A stretch of 64,000 nucleotides of DNA from Maylandia zebra. Its lineage: Eukaryota > Chordata > Actinopteri > Cichliformes > Cichlidae. The translations under genes and the position numbers were made by a program. Below, piece by piece: positions 1 through 10,770 of this stretch (within the stretch, counting starts at the first letter, position 1; each line of letters opens with the position of its first letter). The notes beneath the pieces are model-generated. The model worked only from the letters and a program-made list of their open reading frames with translations. It did not search any database and was not told where the DNA came from. The stretch spans positions 18,921,786-18,985,785 of the forward strand of contig NC_135176.1 of assembly GCF_041146795.1 (NCBI RefSeq). The letters are read 5' to 3'.

Positions 1-2290
1 TGGGGGGGAGTACCAACCTGTACTCAATAGTTTGAATCTCTTTTTTGGCTCAGAAACAAAGCGCCAGTATGCCATTGTACCAACTTTCCCCCCAGCTCTT
101 TAGTGTTTTTATGCCAGAAGGGGTGTTTTTAATTTCCAGATGATGTCTGCAGAGGGCCAAACGAGCGGTGGACTTTTAGACCTTCTCTTGTGTTTACTAG
201 AACTCCCAGGTGTTTTGCGAGGCAGTCTACCTTTAGACCTCGGTCACTCTGAACTGGATCAGTTGCACTGATTGCACAAGTGACTGACCAGATTAAAGAG
301 TCTACTGTGATCCACCCCCCCAACTCTCAGTGTTTGGGTTGGGGGAGGAGGTGACTGCTATTGCTGAAAGTAGGTGGGAGGCAGGCTTATGTCTCTGTAC
401 AGTCTGTTTTATCAGTATTCCTTTTATCTCCTGTCATTTGGTGGATCTTGCTGTTTTATTCTCCCTGGTCCAGAGATCTGTATTAAACTGTATTAAATGT
501 ATAGATTGTGCAGAAAGCTGAATGTTGCATAGCAGAAGAGAAAAGATATTCCTTACAGATGACAAAGTAAAATGTATAAATGAAACTCAAAGGCAAAGTT
601 TAGGGGATAAATGTAATATTTTGTTTGTAATTACTATTTTTTGTTGGAAGAGGGCTACTGGATAAAGAATCATCTGTAATAAAATAATTTTAATATTTCT
701 TTGTCCTGTGGTGTCTTGTATGAAATAGGAAATACAGTTATGTATGGATATGAAATGGAAAAAGTGTAACTGTTTCATTTTAAGATCTCCGGAGACCCCG
801 GTAGAGAATTTTATTCCGCTTAATGTTTCTTCCTGTTAAAAGGGGGTTTTTCCTTCCCACTGTCGTGCTTGCTCATAGTGGGTGGTCTGATTGTGGGGTT
901 CTCTCTGTAGTTCTGTAGGGTCTTTACCTTACAATATAAAACACATTAAGGTGACTGTTGTTGTGATTTGGCACCATATAAATGAAATGGGATTGTTTAT
1001 AATTTGGATGTTTTTTGCAAAAATAGACATTTGTACTATTGTACCAAAGGAGGTTCAAGGAGTTTTGCACCAACAACCACCTCCATTGTGCAGCACAAGC
1101 TTTTGTACAGTTTGGATGAGTTTTACTATATTTAAAAAAATAAAAAAAATCATTTAACAATTTGTTGCCACAAATAAATAGAAATCATTTCAGTGGGCAG
1201 ACTGTGAGAGAAGCAGGAAAAACTGATTAATAATTCCCTTTTAACATGTTCGGAAGCCCGTGGTTTCACTATCCAGTCATCATTTTACCAACAAATCGTA
1301 GGAAAAGTTGACGTTTTGCAAACGAAGTCATCTTACAAAAAGCCAGGAGCAGTATGGTTTTGATTTGTAGATACTTTCGAGTAGTGCCACCGACCTGTAG
1401 CACAGAAAATCATCAGGGTTTGGAGAAGAGCAGAAACATTTCTAGCACTAGGAGCACAAACGCACACTTCTGTAAAGCAGCTGAGATTCCTGAGTGTTCT
1501 CAAAGTAAGTGGATAAGAATTACAGTTCAGATTTATAAGCCAGAGGAATACGGAGCCTCTTTCGAGAGAATTTTGTTACTTGGTCACAGTAACTGCAATA
1601 ACTGGTGATTTTCACTACTGCTTAAGTTAAACAGGTAGAAGAAATTGATGACAAATTTACTCACCTGAAAATGATCACTGATTGGTTGATTAACCCCCAC
1701 CACCCAACTGATGGATACTAAAGATATTTGTGTCTTTCAGACAAATGGTCCAAAATAATAATAAGATCCTACATGTACCTTAAGCCCATCTACACCAGTC
1801 TGTTCATGGACGTAAAGCACAGGAGACACAAACATATATTTTGAGGCAGTTATGTGTTTGCAGCTTACTTGCCCCCTTAAGGTCGGAGTTAATGGGTCAA
1901 TAGTAAGAAAGAGACTGGGTGAAAGACTCATCTCCCATTCTCCAAAAACATGTCAGTAATCCCCCAAGACTGAGTTAAACCTTTAGACTTTTTGGAAGGT
2001 TTGTGACCAGTTAGATCTGGTGCAAAAACCTGTGACAGCATTTCACAAAAAGAACATACCAGCAGTCAAACAGGGCCGAATAGGTTTAGATAATTTGTTT
2101 TCTCCCTTTAATAAATGAAATCATGATTTAAAAACTGCATTTTGAATGTATTCAGGTTATCACTGACACATATATGTCTCATGTTCTCAAGTCTTTTGAT
2201 AACAAGAAATGCTTAAGTCTGACAAATATACAAAAAAATAGTCAGAAAGCGGACAAATACTTTTTCACATGATGTGACAGGAAACATAAA
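1..2290. other. Gene-free left flank
   Basis: No open frame here looks like a conserved exon and no splice-flanked coding block was recognised. The stretch is AT-rich with short homopolymers. The only recognisable content is a LINE-tail-like relic near 785-985. The right part probably holds the 3' UTR end and downstream flank of the minus-strand ABHD15 gene. Confidence 0.5.
785..985 (+). repeat. Teleost LINE-tail-like repeat relic
   Basis: The segment contains a run reading 'tttttccttcccactgtcg', then 'ccttacaatataaa' and 'gtgatttggcaccatataaa'. I recall this arrangement from the 3' tails of dispersed fish LINE-type repeats, which end in 'gatttggcgctatataaa' followed by a short tandem. It is diverged and has no coding capacity. 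The family name is not certain. Confidence 0.5.
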
Positions 2291-2295
2291 GGTCT

Positions 2296-2301
2296 TTTAT
2301 T
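2296..2301 (-). terminator. Candidate poly(A) signal of ABHD15
   Basis: The plus strand reads TTTATT, which is AATAAA on the minus strand, about 170 bases past the ABHD15 stop codon. It is the first canonical hexamer I noticed downstream of the gene. No transcript evidence is available. Confidence 0.35.
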
Positions 2302-2472
2302 TGAAGACCAGTGTGTTTTGAAAAAATGTCAATAGGCATTAGTCAGCTAATGTCATTAGTTATGCATTTTTTTTCTTGGTTAAAAATAAGTTTTCTTTTG
2401 TCTGCTTGTATTTGAAAGACTTGTTTTTTATCTTCTCAATACCACAATTGGGAATAATCCATCCTCTCCCCT

Positions 2473-3618
2473 TCAGCGTGTGTAGGACCTCTTCCAGGTG
2501 AAATTCCCTTCTTGTGCATCCATGGCGCATTGATCAGCAGCCTGTGGTCTTGGTCTTCTCATCTCTGTGGCTTTTCTCCTACGAGCAGGAGCCATGCTCC
2601 AGCCCCTCAGCCTAGCCTGACTATTTTCTTCCATTAGAGCACTCCAACTCACCCTGTTCCTCTCATCCCCACGCAGGAATTCAGCTACGACCCTAAAGTA
2701 CTCCAGAATTGAGATATGACTCCACATTTCTCCCCCCTGCTCCTCCAGAGCAAATCCACAATGCCCTCCCCTGTCTGTCAACATCAGAAAGAAATACGGA
2801 TTGCTCATAAAAAGGGGAAGGGGCAAAGTGGAGGCAGGCGGGAGGAGAGGGTCATCACTGCTGCATACACAGAGCACAGGGACCGCCACCTCATCTGCAT
2901 CTCTCAGTGGCTCGTTTCTCTCCCAGTAGCTTTCCCAGTCCTTGGCTGGGTATGCCCTCTCATCCAGCGCCCAGGCTGCTGAAGATGCCAGGCCCCACTG
3001 GGAGTGAGATCTTGAGCTCAGTCCAGAATTTAAAGGGCTTAATTGAGGCTGAGCTGGAGAGCAGAAAAGTGCTTCCTCAAAGTCCCTGAGGGACGAAGAG
3101 CTGAGGGCCCGATCCACATCCCGGACGCCTCTGAAGGAACTCGCATATCTTATAAAGAAAACCAACAAAAGAAAGATATCATATCCATGCTTCATTTATG
3201 TCTGTGCTATAACACTTTTACTGTTCTCACCTTCTGAGCTGCTGTTTTCGGTGAAACAGTGCCCCCCAGCGGTAAATAGGAGGCATAGGCGTTTCAAACC
3301 ACAGTTGGCCGAGAAGCACAGGTGAGATTGCTGCTGCTGCTGTCAGGTACGTGCTCGATCCACACTCCCCCAAATATGAAAGAAGAACCCCTGAGCCTGA
3401 CCCCTCACTCACTGCAAAAAGCACAGAGGACGGGTGGCGGCTGTGGACATAAGCCACCGCCTGATCACGGAAGACATGAAAGATAGTGACACTGTGAGAT
3501 CATGGTCAAAACAGAAATAAGTGACCGGTATCGATTTTACAACAACATGTCTAACTCAGTGTTCGAATTAGTTTCTTGAGGGATTTGATGCAGACGTGAA
3601 TATTATCCTGGGAATAAA

Positions 3619-3691
<73 letters not shown>

Positions 3692-6600
3692 CATTTTTTA
3701 AACCCAATTTTTCTATTTTGTTTTTAGTTCTTTCTCTTTATTATTTTTATTTATATCTTTTGAAACCCACAGACGATTCTGTTGGTATTCCTTAGTGTGT
3801 GCACCTTGGACACTGTAGTGACACCAGAGGGACAGAGCTGCAGGTGCACCTGACGTGCATAACCTTTGAACCATATGACCACTGGCTGAAAATGAGCTAC
3901 TGTTGGAATTTTTGATTTAAAAAAATTAATAACTAAATATTTGCACACCTACACCAAAAAATAGGGCAGGTGCTGGGCCATAAAAGAGTCAGAGCAATAA
4001 ATATGCTAATTTAGTAGCAGTGTGCCAGCTGTTGGTATTTTTCACATACACAGTTGAATTTTTTTTGCTCACATTTCTTAAATGTTCGTCATTCTGCATT
4101 TTCTAAAAGGTTTTCTAGACCATTTTTTTCAATCTGCATCAGGCAGATGATCTTCAGAGAAAATATTGCAAAAAACCAACAAAAAACTCCCAAAAACAAA
4201 AAAACAAAAAAGTTTCAACTGTAACTAAAAAAAAGTTGAAATGCTTTGTAAAATTCACAAAAGCAAAAAAGGTTTGCAAATCTCATGAATGTATGTTTTC
4301 TCAGAAGGTCATACAAAAACATATGAAATGTTTAAACTGAGAAAATGTGGCTGAAGCATATACTTGTGTGTGGGAGACTTTCAGTTGGCCTTGAAATGAC
4401 TCCAATCGTCAAGTGACTCAGCTGACTTGTTAATCACTGAGGGTGAGGCCACTCAGGTAGTTTAACTCTTATGTGGCCTTGCCTCTGGGGTGGACAAGGT
4501 TCAGCCTGTGTTCCTAAAAGCTACAGGGCTGAGCACTCCTGAGCTTCCCTGTGAAGGCTTACACCAGGGAGCCAGTGAGCAGAGTACATCCAGTAGTTGA
4601 ACCTGTGATTCAGAAGGAACAATCCATCTCTCACCTCTCGATTCTACTTTTTGCACATTATGTGGTTCTGTTTCAGCAGGTGGTGACCTCGAGCTCGCAC
4701 CAGAGTGGAACTAAAAGAATGAGATTGTGGATAGAAACAGCAGAAATGGGCTTTCTCTGACAGGCTGGGCGCAGCCTTAGCGATAGGGTCAGAAGTTCAG
4801 TCATTTGGGAAGGGCTCAGAGTGGAGATGCTACTCCTCCACATCAAAAGGTGCCAGCTGAGTTTGTTTGGGCATCTAGGATACTTCTTGGATGAGGCTTT
4901 CTGGGCCTATCCTACCTGGAGATAGCCCTGGGGTAGATACACTACATACTGAAGAGTTTATGTCTCTCGGCTTGCCTGGGAATGCCTCAGTGTTCCCAGG
5001 TGTTGAAAATGAGCTAACATCAGTTTTAAATTGATGCATTTTCTCAGTTTAAACATTTGATGTGTTCAATTGTCTATTGTGAGTAAAATATGGATTTATG
5101 AGATTTGCAAATCGTCACACTCAGATTTTACTTACATATTACACACTTATTCGAATTGAAATTTTCAAATGCATCCATACCTCAAACACAAACAAGCAAA
5201 ACCAAAAGCAAGCACAAATGTCCTCACAACCAACACAACGGATCTTTTTTTCGTTCTTCTTTTGCTTTCTTTTCTTTCCTTTCGTTTTTATGAATGGCAC
5301 AAAAATGATGTCAGACAACCAAGCCGTGCAAAACAAACCAGTTGAACAACCGAATGCATTGTTCTAAGTGAAAGTATATCTCAGCCAGACTGCTTCACGT
5401 ACTAAAACATGTATTCTTACTGGTCCTGGCTGTCATGCCTTTAACACGATCAGATCAAGTGCCTATGGAAACCGTGCCGTAGCCCTTCAAAGGTATTTAG
5501 ACCTACAGTTTTGTTTTTTGCTGTTTCCTATCCTGTCTGGCAGCTTTTGCAGTCTCAGTTATGATCTGAATGCACTGCTATGCCAAACCCATTTTGCTTT
5601 TTATAAATTCTCTATACGGTCCCCTTGTTTAGGAGAAAATATGGAAAGATGTAATAAAAAAGTACAAATAGTAATGCACAATATATATCCAACTGCCGCA
5701 CCTGTAAGAAAAATAAACATACAGCACTTGGACCACAAAAAGTAGAAACAACCCACACGTACATAAATCAATGAGCTTCTTGTGGTGTGTGTGTCTGTGT
5801 GTGGGTGTCACGAAATGTTCTTGAAAATGACCTACATTTTTAACTCAGTGTCACTTTCAGATCAGCATAACTTTATTTGTGATACCTAATAATTAAAAAA
5901 AACGTATCCGAAACAAGGAAATCTTTCCTGGAAACTAACGGAAAGTAAACCAAATTAACAAACAAACAAAAAGCTAAAATACCTTATCAACACTGAGCTG
6001 AATGAAACAAACAATCATTTCCATTAAAAGAGTTAAAATTTTAATCATGTCTTAGACAGAAGGTGTGGATTTTCTTTGTCCAACAGTTTCTGTTTGATAA
6101 TGAAATTGTCTTTCTTTACCTGCTCGAGATCAGCTGGGTCTCCAAACTCGGTTACTCGTGCTGTGGTCAGCGGGCACCCCTCTGTGCCCCGAGGGTGAAA
6201 GACCACCACATAAAAGCCCTGACACAGAGCCTGTTGGCACAGCATCTTTAAGTGGGGGGTCATCCCTCCCCAGTATTGAGGGATGAGGAGGAGGACAGGG
6301 GGTGCTGAGGTGAAGCAGCCCGGTGCCCTCACCCCTGACTGGTGCTCCTTCCTCACATCCCACTTCTTTCTTGTGGCAGCCTCACCCATCTTTGTTCCTA
6401 CAGCCCAGTCCACAGCTATGATTCCCCCATCTTTCAGTAGCAGGTTGTCTCTAGTGAACTGCAACGCCTCTCCATGTTGGCCCCACAGCAGGCTGGACAG
6501 TGTCTGGAGGTGGGGGTCTCCCCTCGGCCAGGTGGCCAGTCTCGGCTTGGCCAGAGAGCCACAGTGCCGGAGCAGATATTTAGCCAGCGCGGTGGGTTTG

Positions 6601-6869
6601 CATATGAGTCTGGATTCATCTGAGATCTGACCTGACCCTGACAAAATATTAGTCCCTGCTGATTTGACCTCTTCAGCCCTTGCACTGGTGTTCTTGTGAA
6701 GTGGCAGCCCCAGGATCAGGCAAATAATAACCCAGAGTCTCCAGCTTAAAGCCCTGACTGCCAGCCCTGTCCAACAATGCACTCTGGGCAAGCGGAGAGT
6801 TAGAGACAGCAGCAAAAGTAGCACGGATGGGAACAAAAAGAGGAAATAATCCCCTACAAATGATGCCAT
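2473..6869 (-). CDS. abhd15: Alpha/beta hydrolase domain-containing protein 15 (ABHD15)
   Basis: Three coding exons on the minus strand: 6869-6120, 3460-3231 and 3148-2473. All use GT-AG sites and the phases match, giving 551 aa. The ABHD15 assignment rests on the core ('FAVSEGSGSG', 'SYLGECGSS', 'ISPVL', 'EEALFC', 'NPYFFLMLTDRGGHCGF') and on the C-terminal 'NFTWKRSYTR', which closely matches the end of mammalian ABHD15. The fold is an alpha/beta hydrolase: likely nucleophile Ser about 268 in 'AVSEG', acid Asp about 425 in 'CSSDD', His about 456 in 'GGHCGF'. The N-terminus has two hydrophobic stretches (residues ~7-25 and ~41-55), consistent with a membrane anchor. In mammals the protein acts in adipocyte lipolysis and insulin/AKT signalling. 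The start chosen is the Met just before the hydrophobic segment. An in-frame Met at 6995 would add 42 residues. The human protein is shorter (468 aa); the extra length is N-terminal and in a Ser-rich insert in exon 3. Confidence 0.93.
3621..3690. repeat. (TA)26 microsatellite followed by T tract
   Basis: A pure TA dinucleotide run spans 3621-3672 and passes directly into an 18-base T tract. It lies in ABHD15 intron 1 and carries no gene. Confidence 0.95.
4551..4990 (+). mobile_element. Decayed RTE/Rex3-like LINE fragment
   Basis: Conceptual translation across stops gives a collapsed version of the C-terminal half of an RTE-type ORF. It has a short stretch like the 'VRPLVEPRIQEEQ' region, then after an internal deletion 'KRMRLWIETAEMGFL', 'RSLSDRVRSS', 'GLRVEMLLLHIKRCQL' and 'FGHLG', ending near 'SRLAWECL'. 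The same family appears as a fresher copy at 9371-10380. It lies in ABHD15 intron 1, in the opposite orientation to the gene. Stops and indels show it is dead. Confidence 0.7.
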
Positions 6870-6995
6870 TTGTAAATGCAAAATGATGTATTTTAATCCA
6901 GTGTTTTCTTTGAATATCTTGACTTTTATTTCTTCAAAAACAGTTAACGGCCATCTTACTTGTTTCTCCAGGAACCTGAAAATCCAGCCTGACAC

Positions 6996-8950
6996 GCAAT
7001 CTGTTGCTCTGTATCGTCGTCTCCTTTTTCCAATTCAGAGAGATTCAAGAGAAGTTTTCAAAGATTGCCAAAGAGAGAGAAAAAAGAGGGCCGGGGCAAA
7101 TGTTAGTTGTTCTGCACTTGCTGCCCCTGCTTTCTCCTCCCTCCATAAATCATTTACTACCAGCTCACATAAAAATCAAGCAAACAGAAGCCACATAAAT
7201 CTGAGCCATTAAATCTTAAATGATCATAGTCTTGGACCTTATTCTGTTCCTGGAATCATTTCGACTCTATTTTTAACAACGGCTTAAATGCAAATATCAG
7301 TATATTTTTGCACTGAAGAACGGTCACTGTAAAATTTCCTTCAACAGTTTTATTCTCATTAAAAATCTGTAAAGAAGTTTTAAAGTAATGTTTTATTTCC
7401 GCTCACAGTTTGATTTTGGAGGAAGATTTATATTCTTTAATCAAAGATGAATGCTTGTTAGTGTTGGTTTATAATCACGGAAGATGAAATATAACTATTT
7501 TTAATTACCTGCAAAAATTGTATTTTCAGTGACTCTTACGGTTCAAAGTGTGTAATAATTACCATTAGTATGCAGTACATTACTGGTAATTTGACTGTGA
7601 CATTTTTTTAAAAAGTATACACAACTGAGGACTGACAGGTAGGACTGGTTGGGGTAGTGTACTCCTCCCCTCTAGGAAAGATAACCATATGATAACCAGT
7701 AAAATGTTAAATTTATTGATTACAAGCAAAAATACTGAAATCCTCCTGAACCACTTCAGAGGCTCCTAATAAGGATTTCATCCTGAGTCATTCATCACCT
7801 CATGACACACAAGTCATTCTTCAATAAGAACAGAACAGAAAAGTGATGAATCCAAATGAGCTTTTACAGAAAACATCAGCATAAGAAAGACAAATATGTA
7901 AAATCATAAAACATCATTGCAAAATGTAATAATAATATTTTTATTATAATATACACAAATTAAATAAATGTATGCCACAAATAAGGTTACAGAATTATGA
8001 AGACGGGGATTATCCCCAACACACTGCCTATTTTTATTTAAATCTAAATAGAAAAACACACAGTGGAATCAGTCATGGATCGGCCTCCCTGGAGCCTGGG
8101 CCTGAACATTTGTGGGATCATCTTGACGGAAAACAAAACAGTAGGCAAGCAAACATCCAAAGACGAGCTCTGAATGTCCTTCAAGAAGCCTGGAGAACTA
8201 TTCCTGAAGACTACCTACTACTATTTCCAATTTTCCTGACAAAATATGAAGAAATGAGGGGTGTCTCAAGTGTTCTGTCTCCACATGGTGTACTTTTGTG
8301 TGTGAATGCCAGTCTACTTACATAACAAAAGTAAATAATAATACAGTAGCTGCTGATAAAAATCATAGATTAAAATTCATGCCTGCAGAACTAAAATGTA
8401 CTGTCTTCACTAAAAGTCTCACCCTCCACATTATGTGTTAATGTAAGCTTGACCGCATTTTCATGATGTTCAGCTTCTCGCTCGGCGCAGTGCTAAAATG
8501 AAAGTATGCACGTTGGTATTTCTACAAATAATAACGCGCCCCTGATGAACCTCCTAAGGGCACAGTGGCAGTGGAGCGAGTCAGGGCAGATGTAAATGTA
8601 TCCAAACTAAGACAAATACACTCCATGCATTTGAATATATTTTACTCTATTATATTTTTACCTTTCAGTCTGTTCAAGCCAGTTAAAGTGTAAAAGGGTA
8701 AATTTAAGACTCCATATTTCTCATTTTTTTCAAAATGAATGGAAACGGAAATTTCTTAGAGTTAATATACTATATTAAAATAGCAGTTTAACAGTAATAA
8801 ACTTGAAGTCTAAAGTTTAAAGCGCACATATTTCTGATTCAATTGTGTTATAGTGTATATTAAAGCTAAACGCATAATAATCTTACTGACTGATCATGAC
8901 AAAGGTTAGACAGGTAGAGCGAGTCCTTCTAACCCCGCCCTGGCAATTAG
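6996..8950. other. Intergenic region between ABHD15 and the VWA7-like gene
   Basis: The two genes are divergently oriented here, so this stretch holds both 5' flanks. Apart from the Tc1-type relic at 7985-8240 I see only AT-rich sequence and no conserved coding block. No strong CpG enrichment marks the ABHD15 start. Confidence 0.5.
7985..8240 (+). mobile_element. Tc1-type transposase relic
   Basis: The translated frame reads like a decayed Tc1 transposase catalytic region. 'YEDGDYPQHTAYFYLN' resembles the 'DNDPKHTA' block, followed by 'SLEPGPEHLWDHLDGKQ' (compare SPDLNPIENLWD) and 'ALNVLQEAWRTIPEDYL'. The remaining frame is only about 117 codons and lacks the N-terminal DNA-binding half. No terminal inverted repeats were recognised. 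Confidence 0.7.
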
Positions 8951-8954
8951 GAAA

Positions 8955-9007
8955 CATAAAAGCAGGTGCTGACAACATAACTTTCCAGTTCACAGGACAG
9001 CAACAAG
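8955..9007 (+). promoter_or_regulatory. Putative core promoter and noncoding exon 1 of the VWA7-like gene
   Basis: A TATA-like CATAAAAG occurs at 8955-8962. About 45 bases on, the sequence CAACAAG is followed by GTCAGT at 9008, a reasonable splice donor. The first coding exon has its acceptor at 10761-10762 and the ATG follows at 10771, so an upstream noncoding exon is required. This pair fits that need. The start site (about 8985-8990) is inferred from TATA spacing only. Confidence 0.4.
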
Positions 9008-9370
9008 GTCAGTAATCCTTTAACTCATTGTTGGCGAAACATCTGAAAGATAGAGGCTTGATTTTAGTAGCTGTTGTAGCAGCATAAAAATGTGGTAGAA
9101 GTATTTCTGAGATGGTGTTATTATTATTGATTTATTATAACATTTTAGAATAATTTGGCATTTTTGAGTGTTTGAGTCAGAGTTTAACTATTTGAATTAC
9201 TGCTTTAATTTCAACATTTATATAGAATTGAATTTAAAGAGAATTCAATAAAAATAGTTTATTGCCAGAATAGTATATTGAGAACTTAACGCTTTAACTA
9301 AAATAATTGCCAGAAAGTTCTCATTTGTGTTTAGACAACCTCTGACAATTAAAAAAAAATTCTTATCATA

Positions 9371-10380
9371 CACGTCTTCCGAGGAGGAAGCAGAGTCTGG
9401 GGATGAGGGGAATGACCCGTCAATTTCCGGAGGCGAGGTCACTGAGGCAGTTAAACAACTCCTTGGTGGCAGAGCCCCTGGTGTTGATGAGGTCCGCCCC
9501 GAGTTCCTGAAGGCTCTGGACGTTGTAGGGCTGTCCTGGTTGACACGCCTCTGCAATGTTGCGTGGAGATCAGGGGCAGTACCTGTGGACTGGCAGACCG
9601 GGGTGGTGGTCCCCATCTTTAAGAAAGGGGACCGGAGGGTGTGTTCCAACTACAGGGAGATCACACTCCTCAGCCTCCCTGGGAAAGTCTATGCCAGGGT
9701 GCTGGAGAGGAGAGTTCGTCCGCTAGTCGAACCTCGGATACAGGAGGAACAATGCGGTTTTCGTCCTGGTCGCGGAACACTGGACCAGCTCTCTATCCTT
9801 TCAAGGATACTTGAAGGTGCATGGGAGTTTGCCCAACCAGTCTACATGTGTTTTGTGGACTTGGAGAAGGCATTCGACCGTGTCCCTCAGGGTGTCCTGT
9901 GGGAGGTGTTGCGGTAGTATGGGGTGTCTGGCCCATGGCTACGGGCCATTCGATCCCTGTACAACCGTTGCAAGAGCTTGGTTCGCATTGCCGGCAATAA
10001 GTCGGACTCGTTCCCGGTGGGTGATGGGCTCCGCCAGGGCTGCCCTTTGTCACCGATTCTGTTCATAATTTTTATGGACAGGATTTCTAGGCGCAGCCAA
10101 GTGGCGGAGGGCTTTCGCTTCGGTGGCCTCAGAATCTCATCTCTGCTTTTCGCGGATGATGTGGTTCTGTTGGCTTCATCGGGTGAAGGCCTCCAGCTCG
10201 CACTGGAACGGTTCGCATGTTCCACTGGGAGGAGGCCCCGGGGCCGATCCAGGACACGCTGGAGAGATTATATCTCTCGGCTAGCCTGGGAACGCCTTGG
10301 TGTTCCACCGGATAAGCTGGGGGAGGTGGCTGGGGAGAGGGAGGTCTGGATAAAGCGGATGAAGATGGATGGACGGATGG
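9371..10380 (+). mobile_element. RTE/Rex3-like non-LTR retrotransposon, 5' truncated and internally deleted
   Basis: The reverse transcriptase is recognisable in order: 'GGRAPGVDEVRPEFLKA', 'VVVPIFKKGDRRVCSNYR', 'QCGFRPGRGTLDQL', 'VYMCFVDLEKAFDRVP', 'GLRQGCPLSPILFIIF' and the catalytic 'LLFADDVVLLASSG'. One in-frame TAG sits near 9916. After 'LQLALERFA' the frame jumps straight into the far C-terminal 'GRRPRGRSRTRWRDYIS', so several hundred bases are missing. The 3' end is a degenerate GATG repeat (about 10357-10380). The element is bracketed by identical 12-bp copies of ATTCTTATCATA at 9359-9370 and 10381-10392, a clear target-site duplication. It sits in the first intron of the VWA7-like gene, same strand. 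The Rex3/RTE assignment rests on the GATG tail and remembered protein motifs. Confidence 0.88.
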
Positions 10381-10770
10381 ATTCTTATCATATTTGTGAA
10401 AAATATGATAAAAACGAACAAAAAAAACGCACACTGACGATGTAGAAGTCTCAAAAAACTCATGTTTTAAATATGATACACTGGGCATTAAAGGATTAAA
10501 AGATTCCTTCTTTTCTTCTTATTAAAATAGACAAGTGCTTCAGAGGATCGCTGTGACTTTGTTCTCATTGTTGTTTAATCCTACTGTACAGTTTGAGATG
10601 TACAATTCAGCATTTATTCTAATAAATGCTCAGGTTGATGAGATTGATGGTGACAGTTGTGATTCCTAAAAATCAGCATATCCAAAAATATTTACTTTTA
10701 ACCTGTATGCATCATACGCCTGTAATTACATGTTTATGTTGCCACTTCATGTTGTGTGACAGGTGGAGCA

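Noticed and set aside
5098-5745. Adjacent plus-strand frames of 89 and 125 codons in ABHD15 intron 1
   Set aside because: Low-complexity Phe/Lys-rich translations from AT-rich sequence, with no splice context or family resemblance.
9245-9649. 134-codon minus-strand frame
   Set aside because: It is antisense to the RTE-like reverse transcriptase and has no independent similarity.
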